From NCBI GenBank assembly GCA_028707105.1, contig JAQTUY010000039.1, positions 1-12,216 of the forward strand: a stretch of 12,216 nt of DNA, written 5' to 3'. This document shows positions 1 through 6,443 of this stretch, piece after piece. Origin of the DNA: Candidatus Omnitrophota bacterium. GTDB taxonomy: Bacteria; Omnitrophota; Koll11; Gygaellales; JAQTUY01. The notes below the pieces were generated by a model. The model ran no database searches and was not told where the DNA came from. It saw only the letters and a program-made list of their open reading frames with translations. Each line of letters begins with the position of its first letter. Position 1 is the first letter of the stretch. Position numbers and translations under genes: made by a program.

Positions 1-161
1 GGTTCTTCTCGGGGCTTTCCCTTTCCGATTTTATCAAGAGCAGCCACGTTATCAGTTATTCCAAAAAAGCGCTGGAGAAGATGAGGGAGCCGCTGGAGAA
101 GATCGCGGCCATAGAGGGGTTGAATAAGCATTTAGATTCGGTTGAGGCCAGGTTTCGATAA
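1..161 (+). CDS. hisD: Histidinol dehydrogenase, C-terminal end (partial)
   Basis: Only the last 52 codons are present, read in frame from base 3 to TAA at 159-161; the gene begins before the window. HisD performs the last two steps of histidine synthesis, the NAD-dependent oxidation of histidinol to histidine through the aldehyde, in the cytoplasm. The visible tail carries the family's end signature: SGLSLSDFIKSSHVISYS near its start and EGLNKHLDSVEARF at the end. In the family the Glu of EGL and the following His contribute to substrate and zinc binding, and both are present. A 20-nt gap leads to hisB, so hisD and hisB are very likely cotranscribed. The identification rests on this short tail and the histidine context. 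Confidence 0.88.
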   Translation, partial: FFSGLSLSDFIKSSHVISYSKKALEKMREPLEKIAAIEGLNKHLDSVEARFR

Positions 162-181
162 TTTGTGGGCTAGGAGATTTT

Positions 182-796
182 ATGACCAAGAAAAGGGCGG
201 CTACAGTTTCAAGAAAGACAAAAGAGACCGATATTACGGTCAAAATCTGTATTGACGGCAGCGGTAAGGCTAAAATAGATACGGGGATCGGTATCCTTGA
301 CCACATGTTGGAGTTGTTTGCTTTTCATGGGTTATTCGACCTGGGCATCCGCGCTAAGGGCGACTTGAAAGTCGATATCCATCATACCAACGAGGATGTA
401 GGTATTGTTTTAGGGGACGCGTTCAAGAAAGCGTTAGGATATAAAAAGGGCATTGTCCGGTCCGGCTCGGCATCCTGGCCGATGGAGGATGTGGTAGCTA
501 CGGTTGTGGCAGATATCAGCGGAAGAGGATTTTTTAAAGGTATAACATTTGAGCCTGTTGTGCAGGGAGCGAGAAAAGATGAAGAAGGCTACTCCTGCGC
601 TTACGCTAATCATTTTTTTGAGTCTTTCGCGAAAAGAATGGGTTTAGATCTAAGCATTAAGCTTGCCAGCACAAATCCAGATCTACATACCAACCTTGAG
701 CCTATTTTTAAGGCTTTAGGTAAAGCCTTAGACCAGGCCACGCAGATCGATCCCCGCCGTAAGGGAGTTCCGTCTACGAAAGGGGTAATAGATTAG
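182..796 (+). CDS. hisB: Imidazoleglycerol-phosphate dehydratase, divergent second metal motif
   Basis: HisB dehydrates imidazole glycerol phosphate to imidazole acetol phosphate in the cytoplasm. The protein has 204 residues, normal for a single-function bacterial enzyme; there is no fused phosphatase. ATG 182 follows AGGAG at 172-176 with a 5-nt spacer. Family features are clear: DHMLELFAFHG (40-50), the first metal motif VDIHHTNED (64-72), PMED (100-103), DISGRG (111-116), HFFESFAKRMG (144-154), and the tail QIDPRRKGVPSTKGV. The family is built from two similar halves, each normally giving an HHxxE manganese-binding motif. Here the second half reads HTNLE (169-173), so the second His is Thr170, and the usual Gly-x-Asn/Asp just before it is altered. 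PMED also reverses the usual PMDE. It may be an active divergent enzyme or a variant with changed metal binding. The family call is firm; activity is uncertain. Confidence 0.9.
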   Translation: MTKKRAATVSRKTKETDITVKICIDGSGKAKIDTGIGILDHMLELFAFHGLFDLGIRAKGDLKVDIHHTNEDVGIVLGDAFKKALGYKKGIVRSGSASWPMEDVVATVVADISGRGFFKGITFEPVVQGARKDEEGYSCAYANHFFESFAKRMGLDLSIKLASTNPDLHTNLEPIFKALGKALDQATQIDPRRKGVPSTKGVID

Positions 797-798
797 AG

Positions 799-1407
799 AT
801 GGTCGCTATCATTGACTATGGTATGGGTAATATTCACAGTGTGCGCAAGGCCATCGAATCCTGCGGCGGTAAGGTCGCGATCGTAGATAATGCTCAGGGG
901 CTGGAATCGGCAAAAAAAGTGATCCTGCCCGGGGTCGGCGCCTTTGATGATGCCATGGAGGAGTTAAATAAGCGCAAGCTTACTTCAGCGATATTATCGG
1001 CCGTCAAGGCCGGCAAGCCTCTGCTTGGAATATGTTTAGGGATGCAGCTTTTATTTACCGCAAGCGAAGAAGGCAAGCAGAAAGGTTTAGGCATCTTTAA
1101 GGGAAAGGTCAGGCTGCTAAAAGGGAAAAATATCAAAATACCTCACATCGGCTGGGATCAGATCAACTTGCGGGGTAAGTGCCCCTTACTTGAGGGGATC
1201 GCGGATAGTTCTTACGTTTACTTTTGTCATTCTTATTATCCTGAGCCCCGGGACAAGGCTGCCGTGGCCGCTTCTACTGATTATGGCCTGGATTTTGCCT
1301 CTATGGTTTACCAGGGTAATGTCTTTGGCGCGCAGTTCCATCCCGAGAAAAGCCAGAAGGTGGGCCTGCGGATACTGAAGAATTTCGTGGAGATGCCATG
1401 CTCATAA
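799..1407 (+). CDS. hisH: Imidazole glycerol phosphate synthase, glutaminase subunit
   Basis: HisH hydrolyses glutamine and passes ammonia to HisF; together they convert PRFAR to imidazole glycerol phosphate and AICAR. At 202 residues it is a standard class I glutamine amidotransferase. It opens with MVAIIDYGMGNIHSVRKA, followed by LPGVGAFDDAM, the nucleophile elbow GICLGMQ with Cys79, PHIGWDQI, YFCHSYYP, and the rest of the triad in QFHPEKSQ (His181, Glu183). All three catalytic residues are present. The start lies 2 nt after the hisB stop and the end overlaps hisA by 10 nt, so translational coupling is likely. Its partner hisF lies about 1.8 kb downstream, beyond two unrelated genes. Confidence 0.96.
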   Translation: MVAIIDYGMGNIHSVRKAIESCGGKVAIVDNAQGLESAKKVILPGVGAFDDAMEELNKRKLTSAILSAVKAGKPLLGICLGMQLLFTASEEGKQKGLGIFKGKVRLLKGKNIKIPHIGWDQINLRGKCPLLEGIADSSYVYFCHSYYPEPRDKAAVAASTDYGLDFASMVYQGNVFGAQFHPEKSQKVGLRILKNFVEMPCS

Positions 1408-2117
1408 TCCCGGCTATCGACTTAAAAGAAGGCAAAGTAGTCCGGCTGGTGCAGGGCAGGTTCGATAAGAAAGTTTATTCAAGCGACCCCCTTAAAACCG
1501 CCAAGCATTGGGCGCGGCAGGGCGCCAAGCTTATCCATATCGTAGACCTGGATGCCGCCATTGACGGTAAAGCTCCGAACCTGGCGGCAGTAAGCAAGAT
1601 AATAAAAGAGGCTAGGGTCGAGGTAGAATTCGGCGGCGGGGTGAGGACGTCAGCTATCGCCAAACGGCTTTTTGATGCCGGAGTGTCGAAAGTGATAGTG
1701 GGCACTAAGGCAGTTGAGGATAATAAATTCCTGGCCGGGCTTTTTAAAAAACACCAAGATAAGGTTATCGTAAGCATTGATGAGATGGATGGTAATGTTT
1801 ACGTGCGCGGGTGGCGCAGTAAAGGCAGGGCCGAAAAGACCCTGGAATTCGCCGCAAAGTTAAAGAGTATGGGTTTTAAGCGCGTAATATATACCGATAT
1901 AAAGAAGGATGGGACGCTCAAAGGCCCGAACATCCAGAGTATCAAGAAGATCCTTAAAGAGACCGGCCTGGAAGTCATCGCTTCAGGGGGTATCTCTTCC
2001 ATAGACGATATCATCAAACTCAAGAGCCTGGAGAGATCAGGATTAGCAGGAGTAATAGTGGGTAAAGCCTTATACGAGGGCAGGTTTACGTTAAGAAGGG
2101 CCCTGGAGATTTCGTAA
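1398..2117 (+). CDS. hisA: ProFAR isomerase (phosphoribosylformimino-AICAR-P isomerase)
   Basis: HisA is a TIM-barrel enzyme that performs the Amadori-type isomerisation of ProFAR to PRFAR, the substrate of HisF-HisH. The 239-residue length is typical. Expected residues are visible: Asp8 in IPAIDLKEGKVVRL, Asp128 in VSIDEMDGNVYVRGW (the catalytic acid/base pair), and Thr166 in IYTDIKKDGTLKGP. Phosphate-binding glycines are in EFGGGVRT and IASGGISS. IYTDI..DGT and the RGW motif favour HisA over HisF or the Trp-linked PriA form. ATG 1398 sits inside the end of hisH (10-nt overlap) with GGAG at 1389-1392 as ribosome binding site. Confidence 0.96.
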   Translation: MLIIPAIDLKEGKVVRLVQGRFDKKVYSSDPLKTAKHWARQGAKLIHIVDLDAAIDGKAPNLAAVSKIIKEARVEVEFGGGVRTSAIAKRLFDAGVSKVIVGTKAVEDNKFLAGLFKKHQDKVIVSIDEMDGNVYVRGWRSKGRAEKTLEFAAKLKSMGFKRVIYTDIKKDGTLKGPNIQSIKKILKETGLEVIASGGISSIDDIIKLKSLERSGLAGVIVGKALYEGRFTLRRALEIS

Positions 2118-2143
2118 AAGTTTAAAAGCGGGGGAGGTGGCAA

Positions 2144-2701
2144 ATGGGTAATATCAGAGGGCAGTCCATTTTATCACTGGTGAAATACCTGCGGAACAAC
2201 TTTGGCGAAGAAGGTTACAAAAAGGCGCTGGATACCCTGGAATTAATGGATAGGGAGGTATTCAAGGGAAGATTGACGCCTATGGGATGGTATCCGGCCG
2301 GCGCGTTCGTCAATATGATGGAGGCGGCGGAGAATATTTTCGGCACGGGTGATTACAAGCTTTGCGAAAAGATCGGGAACTTTAGCGCCGAGGAATCATT
2401 CAGCGGTATTTACCGGGTTTTTATCGAACTCAGCGACGTCCCGATCATCCTCGGTAAGGCGCCTTTAGCCTGGCGCATTATAAACGATACCGGAAATCTT
2501 GAAATGCTGGAGGTTACCGGGACATCCGCGATATGCAGGATAAAAGGGTATGATTATCCCAAAAAGGCATTTTGTTTTGAACTGGGGGGTTATTTTTCCA
2601 GGGTTTTGGACCTGGTAGGGGCAAGGAACGTCAAGGTAGAGGAAAAAAGATGCCGGATGAGCGGCGCTGAATATTGCGAGTATGATGTTAAGTGGGAATG
2701 A
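2144..2701 (+). CDS. V4R / heme-NO-binding-like sensor-fold protein
   Basis: A 185-residue soluble protein with no signal peptide or membrane segment. It resembles the stand-alone family known from myxobacteria as TIGR02265/DUF2378, related to the V4R (4-vinyl reductase) and H-NOX-like small-ligand-binding fold. Matching marks are WYPAGAFVNMMEAAE (49-63), a GDYKLCEKIG stretch (69-78), FSGIYRVFIEL (86-96), a Trp-ending LAW (108-110), a D-x-G-N-L-E turn (115-120), and the C-terminal VGARNVKVEEKRC...GAEYCEYDVKW with Cys170 and Cys178. Such Cys pairs in V4R proteins can bind metal. No DNA-binding or catalytic domain is attached, so any sensing role is inferred. It has a strong ribosome binding site (GGAGG 2133-2137, 6-nt spacer) and lies 26 nt after hisA. 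It could be a ligand-binding regulator or a structural relative with another job. Confidence 0.65.
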   Translation: MGNIRGQSILSLVKYLRNNFGEEGYKKALDTLELMDREVFKGRLTPMGWYPAGAFVNMMEAAENIFGTGDYKLCEKIGNFSAEESFSGIYRVFIELSDVPIILGKAPLAWRIINDTGNLEMLEVTGTSAICRIKGYDYPKKAFCFELGGYFSRVLDLVGARNVKVEEKRCRMSGAEYCEYDVKWE

Positions 2702-2710
2702 CACAAAGAT

Positions 2711-2802
2711 ACACCCCGCGCTAAGTGCACCTAGCCCTAATCGGAATTGGGCTAGTGTCCGCCTTGTGGCGGAGAATTGCGCGGGTGTTGTCCTTGTGGA
2801 CA
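2711..2802 (+). repeat. 46-nt structured element, outer copy, interrupted by a second copy
   Basis: This is a 92-nt interval made of one copy split by another. The 5' side is ACA (2711-2713), unpaired C2714, then arm CCCGCGC (2715-2721). The 3' side is arm GCGCGGG (2779-2785), TGT (2786-2788), then a hairpin TGTCC-TTGT-GGACA (2789-2802). The 7-bp stem is perfect, and ACA pairs with TGT. The terminal loop (2722-2778) is 57 nt, against 11 nt in uninterrupted copies; the difference equals one whole element. With the inner copy removed, the loop is TAAGTAGAATT, matching the TAATCGGAATT of other copies at 8 of 11 positions. The element ends just before the ribosome binding site of the lipoprotein gene. 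Function is unknown. Confidence 0.75.
2727..2772 (+). repeat. 46-nt structured element, inner (nested) copy
   Basis: A complete copy lies in the loop of the outer copy: GCA (2727-2729), unpaired C2730, arm CTAGCCC (2731-2737), loop TAATCGGAATT (2738-2748), arm GGGCTAG (2749-2755), TGT (2756-2758), and hairpin CCGCC-TTGT-GGCGG (2759-2772). The arms are perfect complements but share almost no sequence with the outer copy's arms, while the loop is identical to that of the copy at 10597. It has the same orientation as the outer copy. No target duplication is obvious at its edges. Confidence 0.75.
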
Positions 2803-2816
2803 AATACAAGGAGGAG
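2789..2816 (+). promoter_or_regulatory. Ribosome binding site with alternative, mutually exclusive hairpins
   Basis: The lipoprotein gene's ribosome binding site AAGGAGG (2808-2814) follows the last hairpin of the repeat. The segment TCCTTGT (2791-2797) is part of that hairpin (TGTCC-TTGT-GGACA), but it is also a perfect 7-base complement of ACAAGGA (2806-2812), which covers the ribosome binding site. The two pairings cannot form together, so an on/off switch for translation is possible. Because TCCTTGT resembles an anti-Shine-Dalgarno sequence, the match could be coincidence. Confidence 0.35.
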
Positions 2817-2818
2817 CG

Positions 2819-3253
2819 ATGGTAAGGAGATATTTGCCGTGGCTGGTGCTGGTGTTTTTTGTAGTGTCTATGGCAGGCTGCGCCACTTGTAAAAAAAGAG
2901 ATACCGAGATCCAGGGCCTCAAAGATAAAGTCCAGGCATTGGAGTCTGAAAGCCAGGTGAAAGATAACGAGATCAGTAATTTAAGGGAAGCCTTAGCCAG
3001 GCAGGTGCAGGAAAGTGACCAGGTAATGTCAGGCAGCGAGGCAAAAGAGTCTAAGCAGCGTCCGACGGTAAAGCAGGTCCAGAGAGCCCTGAAGAACGCC
3101 GGTTACAATCCCGGCGCCATAGACGGCAAGATGGGTAAGCAGACCCGCGAAGCGATAAGGGATTTTCAACGGGCTAACGGGCTTGCCATTGACGGCAAGG
3201 CCGGAAAATTAACCTGGGCTTTACTTAAGAAATATCTTAATAAGACAAAATAA
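2819..3253 (+). CDS. Peptidoglycan-binding lipoprotein with short coiled coil
   Basis: A 144-residue predicted envelope lipoprotein. The N-terminus has Arg3-Arg4, a hydrophobic stretch (about 6-19) and lipobox SMAG-Cys21, giving a lipidated Cys after cleavage. A charged helical segment (about 28-65: [16 protein letters not shown] and following) looks like a coiled coil. Residues about 80-140 form a PGBD1-type peptidoglycan-binding domain: [39 protein letters not shown], then a second [18 protein letters not shown]. No enzyme domain is attached, so it probably anchors to or senses the cell wall. ATG 2819 is chosen for the adjacent AAGGAGG and the signal peptide; a longer frame from 2777 runs through the structured repeat. 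Its stop overlaps the hisF start (TAATG), which is odd for a cell-wall protein in a histidine operon. Confidence 0.82.
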   Translation: MVRRYLPWLVLVFFVVSMAGCATCKKRDTEIQGLKDKVQALESESQVKDNEISNLREALARQVQESDQVMSGSEAKESKQRPTVKQVQRALKNAGYNPGAIDGKMGKQTREAIRDFQRANGLAIDGKAGKLTWALLKKYLNKTK

Positions 3254-4011
3254 TGCTCGCCAAACGCATAATCCCCTGCCTGGATGTAAAAGAGGGCAGG
3301 GTAGTCAAAGGAGTCAAGTTCCTGGGTTTGCGCGATGCCGGAGACCCGGTTGAGGTAGCCAGGATCTACGATGAGCAGGGCGCTGACGAGCTTACTTTTC
3401 TGGATATAACTGCGAGCTTTGAAAAAAGGAATATATTGCTGGATGTGGTGGAGAAGACCGCCAAGAATATCTTTATGCCGTTCACGGTAGGCGGGGGAGT
3501 GCGCAACACGGGCGATATCCGAGATCTCTTGAATGCCGGGGCGGAGAAGGTCTCGATCAACAGCGCGGCGGTGAAGTTCCCCGATTTGATAAATGACGCT
3601 TCCCGGAGGTTCGGCAGCCAGTGTATCGTGGTCGCTATTGACGCGAAACTAGTCAGCGCAAGCCGCTGGCAGGTATATATCAACGGCGGAAGGACGCCAA
3701 TTGAGCTTGACGCGGTCCAATGGGCTAAGCAGGTAGCTGAATTAGGGGCCGGCGAGATATTATTGACGAGCATGGATCGCGACGGCACTAAGGATGGATA
3801 CGACCTGGAGCTGATATCCGCCATAACTAAAGAAGTGAATATTCCGGTTATCGCCTCCGGCGGAGCGGGAAAATTAGAGCATTTCTATGATGCTTTGTCG
3901 AAAGCCGGGGCTGACGCGGCGTTGGCAGCCTCGCTTTTTCATTACGGAGAGTTGACTGTGAGCCGGGTAAAAGAATATCTTTCCGGGAAGGGAGTCTGCG
4001 TAAGATCATGA
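3253..4011 (+). CDS. hisF: Imidazole glycerol phosphate synthase, cyclase subunit
   Basis: HisF is the TIM-barrel cyclase that uses ammonia from HisH to turn PRFAR into imidazole glycerol phosphate and AICAR. The 252-residue length is standard. Seen are [17 protein letters not shown] with catalytic Asp11, [39 protein letters not shown] with catalytic Asp130, [23 protein letters not shown], and [12 protein letters not shown]. This set separates it cleanly from HisA. The start codon shares one base with the lipoprotein stop (TAATG), implying coupled translation. It overlaps hisI by 4 nt (ATGA). Confidence 0.97.
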   Translation: MLAKRIIPCLDVKEGRVVKGVKFLGLRDAGDPVEVARIYDEQGADELTFLDITASFEKRNILLDVVEKTAKNIFMPFTVGGGVRNTGDIRDLLNAGAEKVSINSAAVKFPDLINDASRRFGSQCIVVAIDAKLVSASRWQVYINGGRTPIELDAVQWAKQVAELGAGEILLTSMDRDGTKDGYDLELISAITKEVNIPVIASGGAGKLEHFYDALSKAGADAALAASLFHYGELTVSRVKEYLSGKGVCVRS

Positions 4012-4328
4012 TCACCATAAAAGATTTTAAATTTGACGGCAAGGGGCTGATCCCGGCCATAATCCAGGATCATAGATCAGGCGAGGTCCTGATGCTGGCC
4101 TATATGAACCAGGAGTCCTTAAAGAGGACGCGTAAGCTGGGCAAGACCTGTTTCTGGTCGCGTTCACGCAAGACTTTTTGGGTGAAGGGCGAAACATCGG
4201 GGCATTTCCAGTTTGTAAAAAGCATCGCCTATGATTGCGATATGGACGCCCTTCTTATCAAGGTGCGCCAGGTGGGAGTCGCCTGCCACACCGGGAATAG
4301 GACGTGTTTTTACAGGAAATTAAAATAA
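4008..4328 (+). CDS. hisI: Phosphoribosyl-AMP cyclohydrolase
   Basis: HisI opens the adenine ring of phosphoribosyl-AMP to give ProFAR, the third histidine step. The 106-residue protein is the cyclohydrolase domain alone; the HisE pyrophosphohydrolase domain often fused to it is absent and no hisE appears in the window. Metal ligands are visible in [12 protein letters not shown] (Asp76, Asp78 and Asp80 for Mg; Cys77 for Zn) and in [11 protein letters not shown] (Cys93 and Cys100 for Zn). The substrate-binding stretches LMLAYMN and [18 protein letters not shown] are also normal. It starts inside the hisF stop (ATGA) and ends one base before trpE. Confidence 0.96.
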   Translation: MITIKDFKFDGKGLIPAIIQDHRSGEVLMLAYMNQESLKRTRKLGKTCFWSRSRKTFWVKGETSGHFQFVKSIAYDCDMDALLIKVRQVGVACHTGNRTCFYRKLK

Positions 4329-4329
4329 T

Positions 4330-5799
4330 ATGTATTATCCGGATAAAAAACAATTTTTAAAACTTTCCCGCAAAGGGAATATTATCCCGGTGTATAGGCA
4401 GATACAGGCGGATCTGGACACGCCTGTATCGGCGTTCCTGAAGATCAGGGATAAGGGGTATAACTATCTTCTTGAGTCGGTCGAAGGCGGAGAGAAAGTG
4501 GCCAGGTTTTCTTTTCTGGGAAGCAGGCCGTCACTGGTGTTTAAAAGCAAGGGCAGGGATATCCAGATCAGCGAAAAAGGAAGATCGAAGCGTTTCCTGA
4601 CCGGCTCAACACCTCTGGATGAGATCGGGAAGATCATGAAGCGTTTTAAGTTTGTCCCGGTCAAGGGTCTCCCGCGTTTCTGTGGTGGGCTGGTGGGTTA
4701 TATGGGTTATGACGCGGTCAGGTTTTTTGAGAAGCTGCCGGATAAGAATCCGGATGATTTAAATCTTCCCGACAGCGTATTTGTCTTGAACGATACCCTG
4801 CTTATATTTGATCATATTAATCATACCATTAAGATAGTCGCCAATGTCCATCTTGACGTAAAGGGGCGCGAAGGGCTTGCTTATAATGAAGCGCTGCGCA
4901 AGATAGATTCGATATATAAAAGATTACGCGGCAGGGTTTCTTATGATCTGCAGCTGGATATTCCGGGTAAAAAAAATAATATTAAAGTGACTTCTAATTT
5001 TACCCGTCCTGAATTCGAGCGCGTGGTCAACAAAGCCAAGGAGTATATCCGGAAAGGGGATATTATCCAGGTCGTGCCTTCCCAGCGTTTTAAAGTCAAA
5101 ATTGGCCGCCGTGACCACTTTGATATTTACCGGAATTTAAGGAGCCTTAACCCCTCTCCCTATATGTATTTTTTGGAATTTAATGAGGTTACGCTGGTCG
5201 GGGCGTCTCCGGAAATGCTGGTGCGTTGTGAAAACGGGATCGTTGATACCCGCCCCATTGCCGGGACAAGGCCCAGGGGACAGACGGAGGAAGAAGACAA
5301 GAAACTAGAGCAGGAGCTGCTTGCGGACGTGAAAGAAAAGGCCGAGCACCTGATGTTGGTAGACCTGGGTAGGAACGACCTGGGAAGGGTTTGTTCTTAC
5401 GGCAAGGTAGAGGTGGCCGAATTCATGAGGGTTGAGCGTTATTCCCACGTTATGCATATAGTAAGCGACGTAAGGGGCCGTCTTGCTAAGGGCAAGGATA
5501 TCTATGATGTGTTAAAAGCGGCATTTCCCGCCGGGACCGTGTCCGGCAGCCCTAAGATCCGCGCTATGGAGATAATCGACGAGCTGGAGAATGTCAGGCG
5601 CGGGCCGTACGCCGGATGCGTGGGGTATTTAAGTTTTTCCGGGAATATGGATGCATGTATTACTATCAGGACTATCGTTATTAAAAATAACGTTGCTTAT
5701 ATACAGGCGGGAGGGGGGATCGTAGCGGATTCCAGGCCCAGCCGGGAGTATCAGGAGACAGTGAATAAAGCGAGAGCGCAGATCGAGGCGCTAACTTAA
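4330..5799 (+). CDS. trpE: Anthranilate synthase component I
   Basis: TrpE makes anthranilate from chorismate, the first committed step of tryptophan synthesis, using ammonia supplied by TrpG. The 489-residue length is typical. The N-terminal domain carries LLES (47-50), the tryptophan feedback-binding motif, so feedback inhibition is likely retained. The chorismate-binding domain (about 225-485) shows VVPSQRF, TRPIAGTRPRGQTEEED (308-323), EHLMLVDLGRNDLGRV (339-354), YSHVMHIVSDVRG, FPAGTVSGSPKIRAMEIIDE (399-418) and RGPYAGCVGY. PIAGT, rather than PIKGT, favours TrpE over PabB. No trpG or other trp gene follows. It starts one base after the hisI stop with only a weak, distant AGGA, so coupled translation is likely. 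This His-to-Trp junction suggests joint amino-acid control, but no leader peptide or attenuator is seen. Confidence 0.94.
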   Translation: MYYPDKKQFLKLSRKGNIIPVYRQIQADLDTPVSAFLKIRDKGYNYLLESVEGGEKVARFSFLGSRPSLVFKSKGRDIQISEKGRSKRFLTGSTPLDEIGKIMKRFKFVPVKGLPRFCGGLVGYMGYDAVRFFEKLPDKNPDDLNLPDSVFVLNDTLLIFDHINHTIKIVANVHLDVKGREGLAYNEALRKIDSIYKRLRGRVSYDLQLDIPGKKNNIKVTSNFTRPEFERVVNKAKEYIRKGDIIQVVPSQRFKVKIGRRDHFDIYRNLRSLNPSPYMYFLEFNEVTLVGASPEMLVRCENGIVDTRPIAGTRPRGQTEEEDKKLEQELLADVKEKAEHLMLVDLGRNDLGRVCSYGKVEVAEFMRVERYSHVMHIVSDVRGRLAKGKDIYDVLKAAFPAGTVSGSPKIRAMEIIDELENVRRGPYAGCVGYLSFSGNMDACITIRTIVIKNNVAYIQAGGGIVADSRPSREYQETVNKARAQIEALT

Positions 5800-5804
5800 C
5801 AATA

Positions 5805-5850
5805 GCACCCAACGCTAATGTATGTTGCGTTGGTGTCCCCCACGTGGGGG
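5805..5850 (+). repeat. 46-nt structured element upstream of rpsP
   Basis: Third copy: GCA (5805-5807), unpaired C5808, arm CCAACGC (5809-5815), loop TAATGTATGTT (5816-5826), arm GCGTTGG (5827-5833), TGT (5834-5836), and hairpin CCCCC-ACGT-GGGGG (5837-5850). Both stems are perfect, their sequences differ from the other copies, and the spacing is identical base for base. The loop keeps TAAT and TT but differs in the middle. It fills most of the 65-nt gap between trpE and rpsP and abuts the AGGAGGAG ribosome binding site. It has no U-tract, so it is not a standard terminator. Confidence 0.75.
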
Positions 5851-5864
5851 AGGAGGAGAAAAAA

Positions 5865-6110
5865 ATGGCAGTGCATATCAGATTGAGAAGGATCGGCAAA
5901 AATCCGTCAAAAAAGCCTTTTTTTCGTATAGCGGTGTTTGATGAAAGGCAGGCCCGTGATGCCAGGGTCATCGAAGACCTGGGTTATTACGACCCGGCTA
6001 AGAATCCGGCGGGTATAAAGGTGAACAAGGAGAGGCTCGGGTATTGGTTGAGCAAGGGAGCCCAGGCGTCGGATACAGTCAAAAGTATCGCCAAAAAAGT
6101 AAAAGTATAA
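5865..6110 (+). CDS. rpsP: 30S ribosomal protein S16
   Basis: S16 is a small-subunit protein that binds 16S rRNA and helps 30S assembly. The 81-residue protein has the canonical opening MAVHIRLRRIGKNPSKKPFF, followed by DERQARDARVIEDLGYYDP and a lysine-rich end. ATG 5865 is chosen because MAVHIRL is the normal S16 start and AGGAGGAG (5851-5858) precedes it; an in-frame GTG at 5844 lies inside the repeat hairpin and is rejected. In many bacteria rpsP is followed by a KH protein, rimM, trmD and rplS. Here it stands alone before yajC, so that operon is broken up. Confidence 0.97.
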   Translation: MAVHIRLRRIGKNPSKKPFFRIAVFDERQARDARVIEDLGYYDPAKNPAGIKVNKERLGYWLSKGAQASDTVKSIAKKVKV

Positions 6111-6154
6111 ACTAAGGTTTTTTAAAGATCGAGCAATAAACTACGGAGGTTTAC

Positions 6155-6439
6155 ATGCAGCCGCAAGGACCCAGTCCGTTATTGAGCCTTTTGCCTTTAG
6201 TATTTATTTTTGTGATATTTTATTTTATGCTGATCAAGCCGCAGCGGGCAAAAGAAAAAGAGCACCAGGCGATGGTGAACGGTTTGAATAAGAACGATGA
6301 AATAGTGACTACCGGCGGCCTGCACGGCACGGTGGTTTCGGTCAAAGATACGACCGTTATAGTCAGGATCGACGATAACGTCAAGGCCGAGATCGAAAAG
6401 AACTGCATCGCGTTTTTAAAGAAAAAACAGGGGACATAA
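6155..6439 (+). CDS. yajC: Sec translocon accessory protein YajC
   Basis: YajC is a small inner-membrane partner of the SecDF complex. The 94-residue protein has one N-terminal membrane segment (about 10-28, SLLPLVFIFVIFYFMLI), followed at once by the family's conserved KPQRAKEKEHQAMV, then a small cytoplasmic domain (LNKNDEIVTTGGLHGTVVSV and following). The ribosome binding site GGAGG (6145-6149) is 5 nt before ATG. It lies 4 nt ahead of secDF, the standard yajC-secD-secF order. Confidence 0.96.
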   Translation: MQPQGPSPLLSLLPLVFIFVIFYFMLIKPQRAKEKEHQAMVNGLNKNDEIVTTGGLHGTVVSVKDTTVIVRIDDNVKAEIEKNCIAFLKKKQGT

Positions 6440-6443
6440 TACA

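Noticed and set aside
4312..4335. A trp leader peptide or attenuator, or a T-box, before trpE
   Set aside because: Only one base separates hisI from trpE, leaving no room; no tandem Trp codons or T-box sequence were seen in the wider region.
5805..5850. The element after trpE as an intrinsic terminator
   Set aside because: No run of U follows the GC-rich hairpin; a ribosome binding site and start codon follow directly.
5844..5864. GTG start for rpsP at 5844
   Set aside because: It lies in the repeat hairpin and adds residues absent from S16 proteins; MAVHIRL at 5865 is the normal N-terminus.
6111..6154. A terminator or repeat between rpsP and yajC
   Set aside because: The 44-nt gap has a short T-run but no stem before it and no copy of the 46-nt element.
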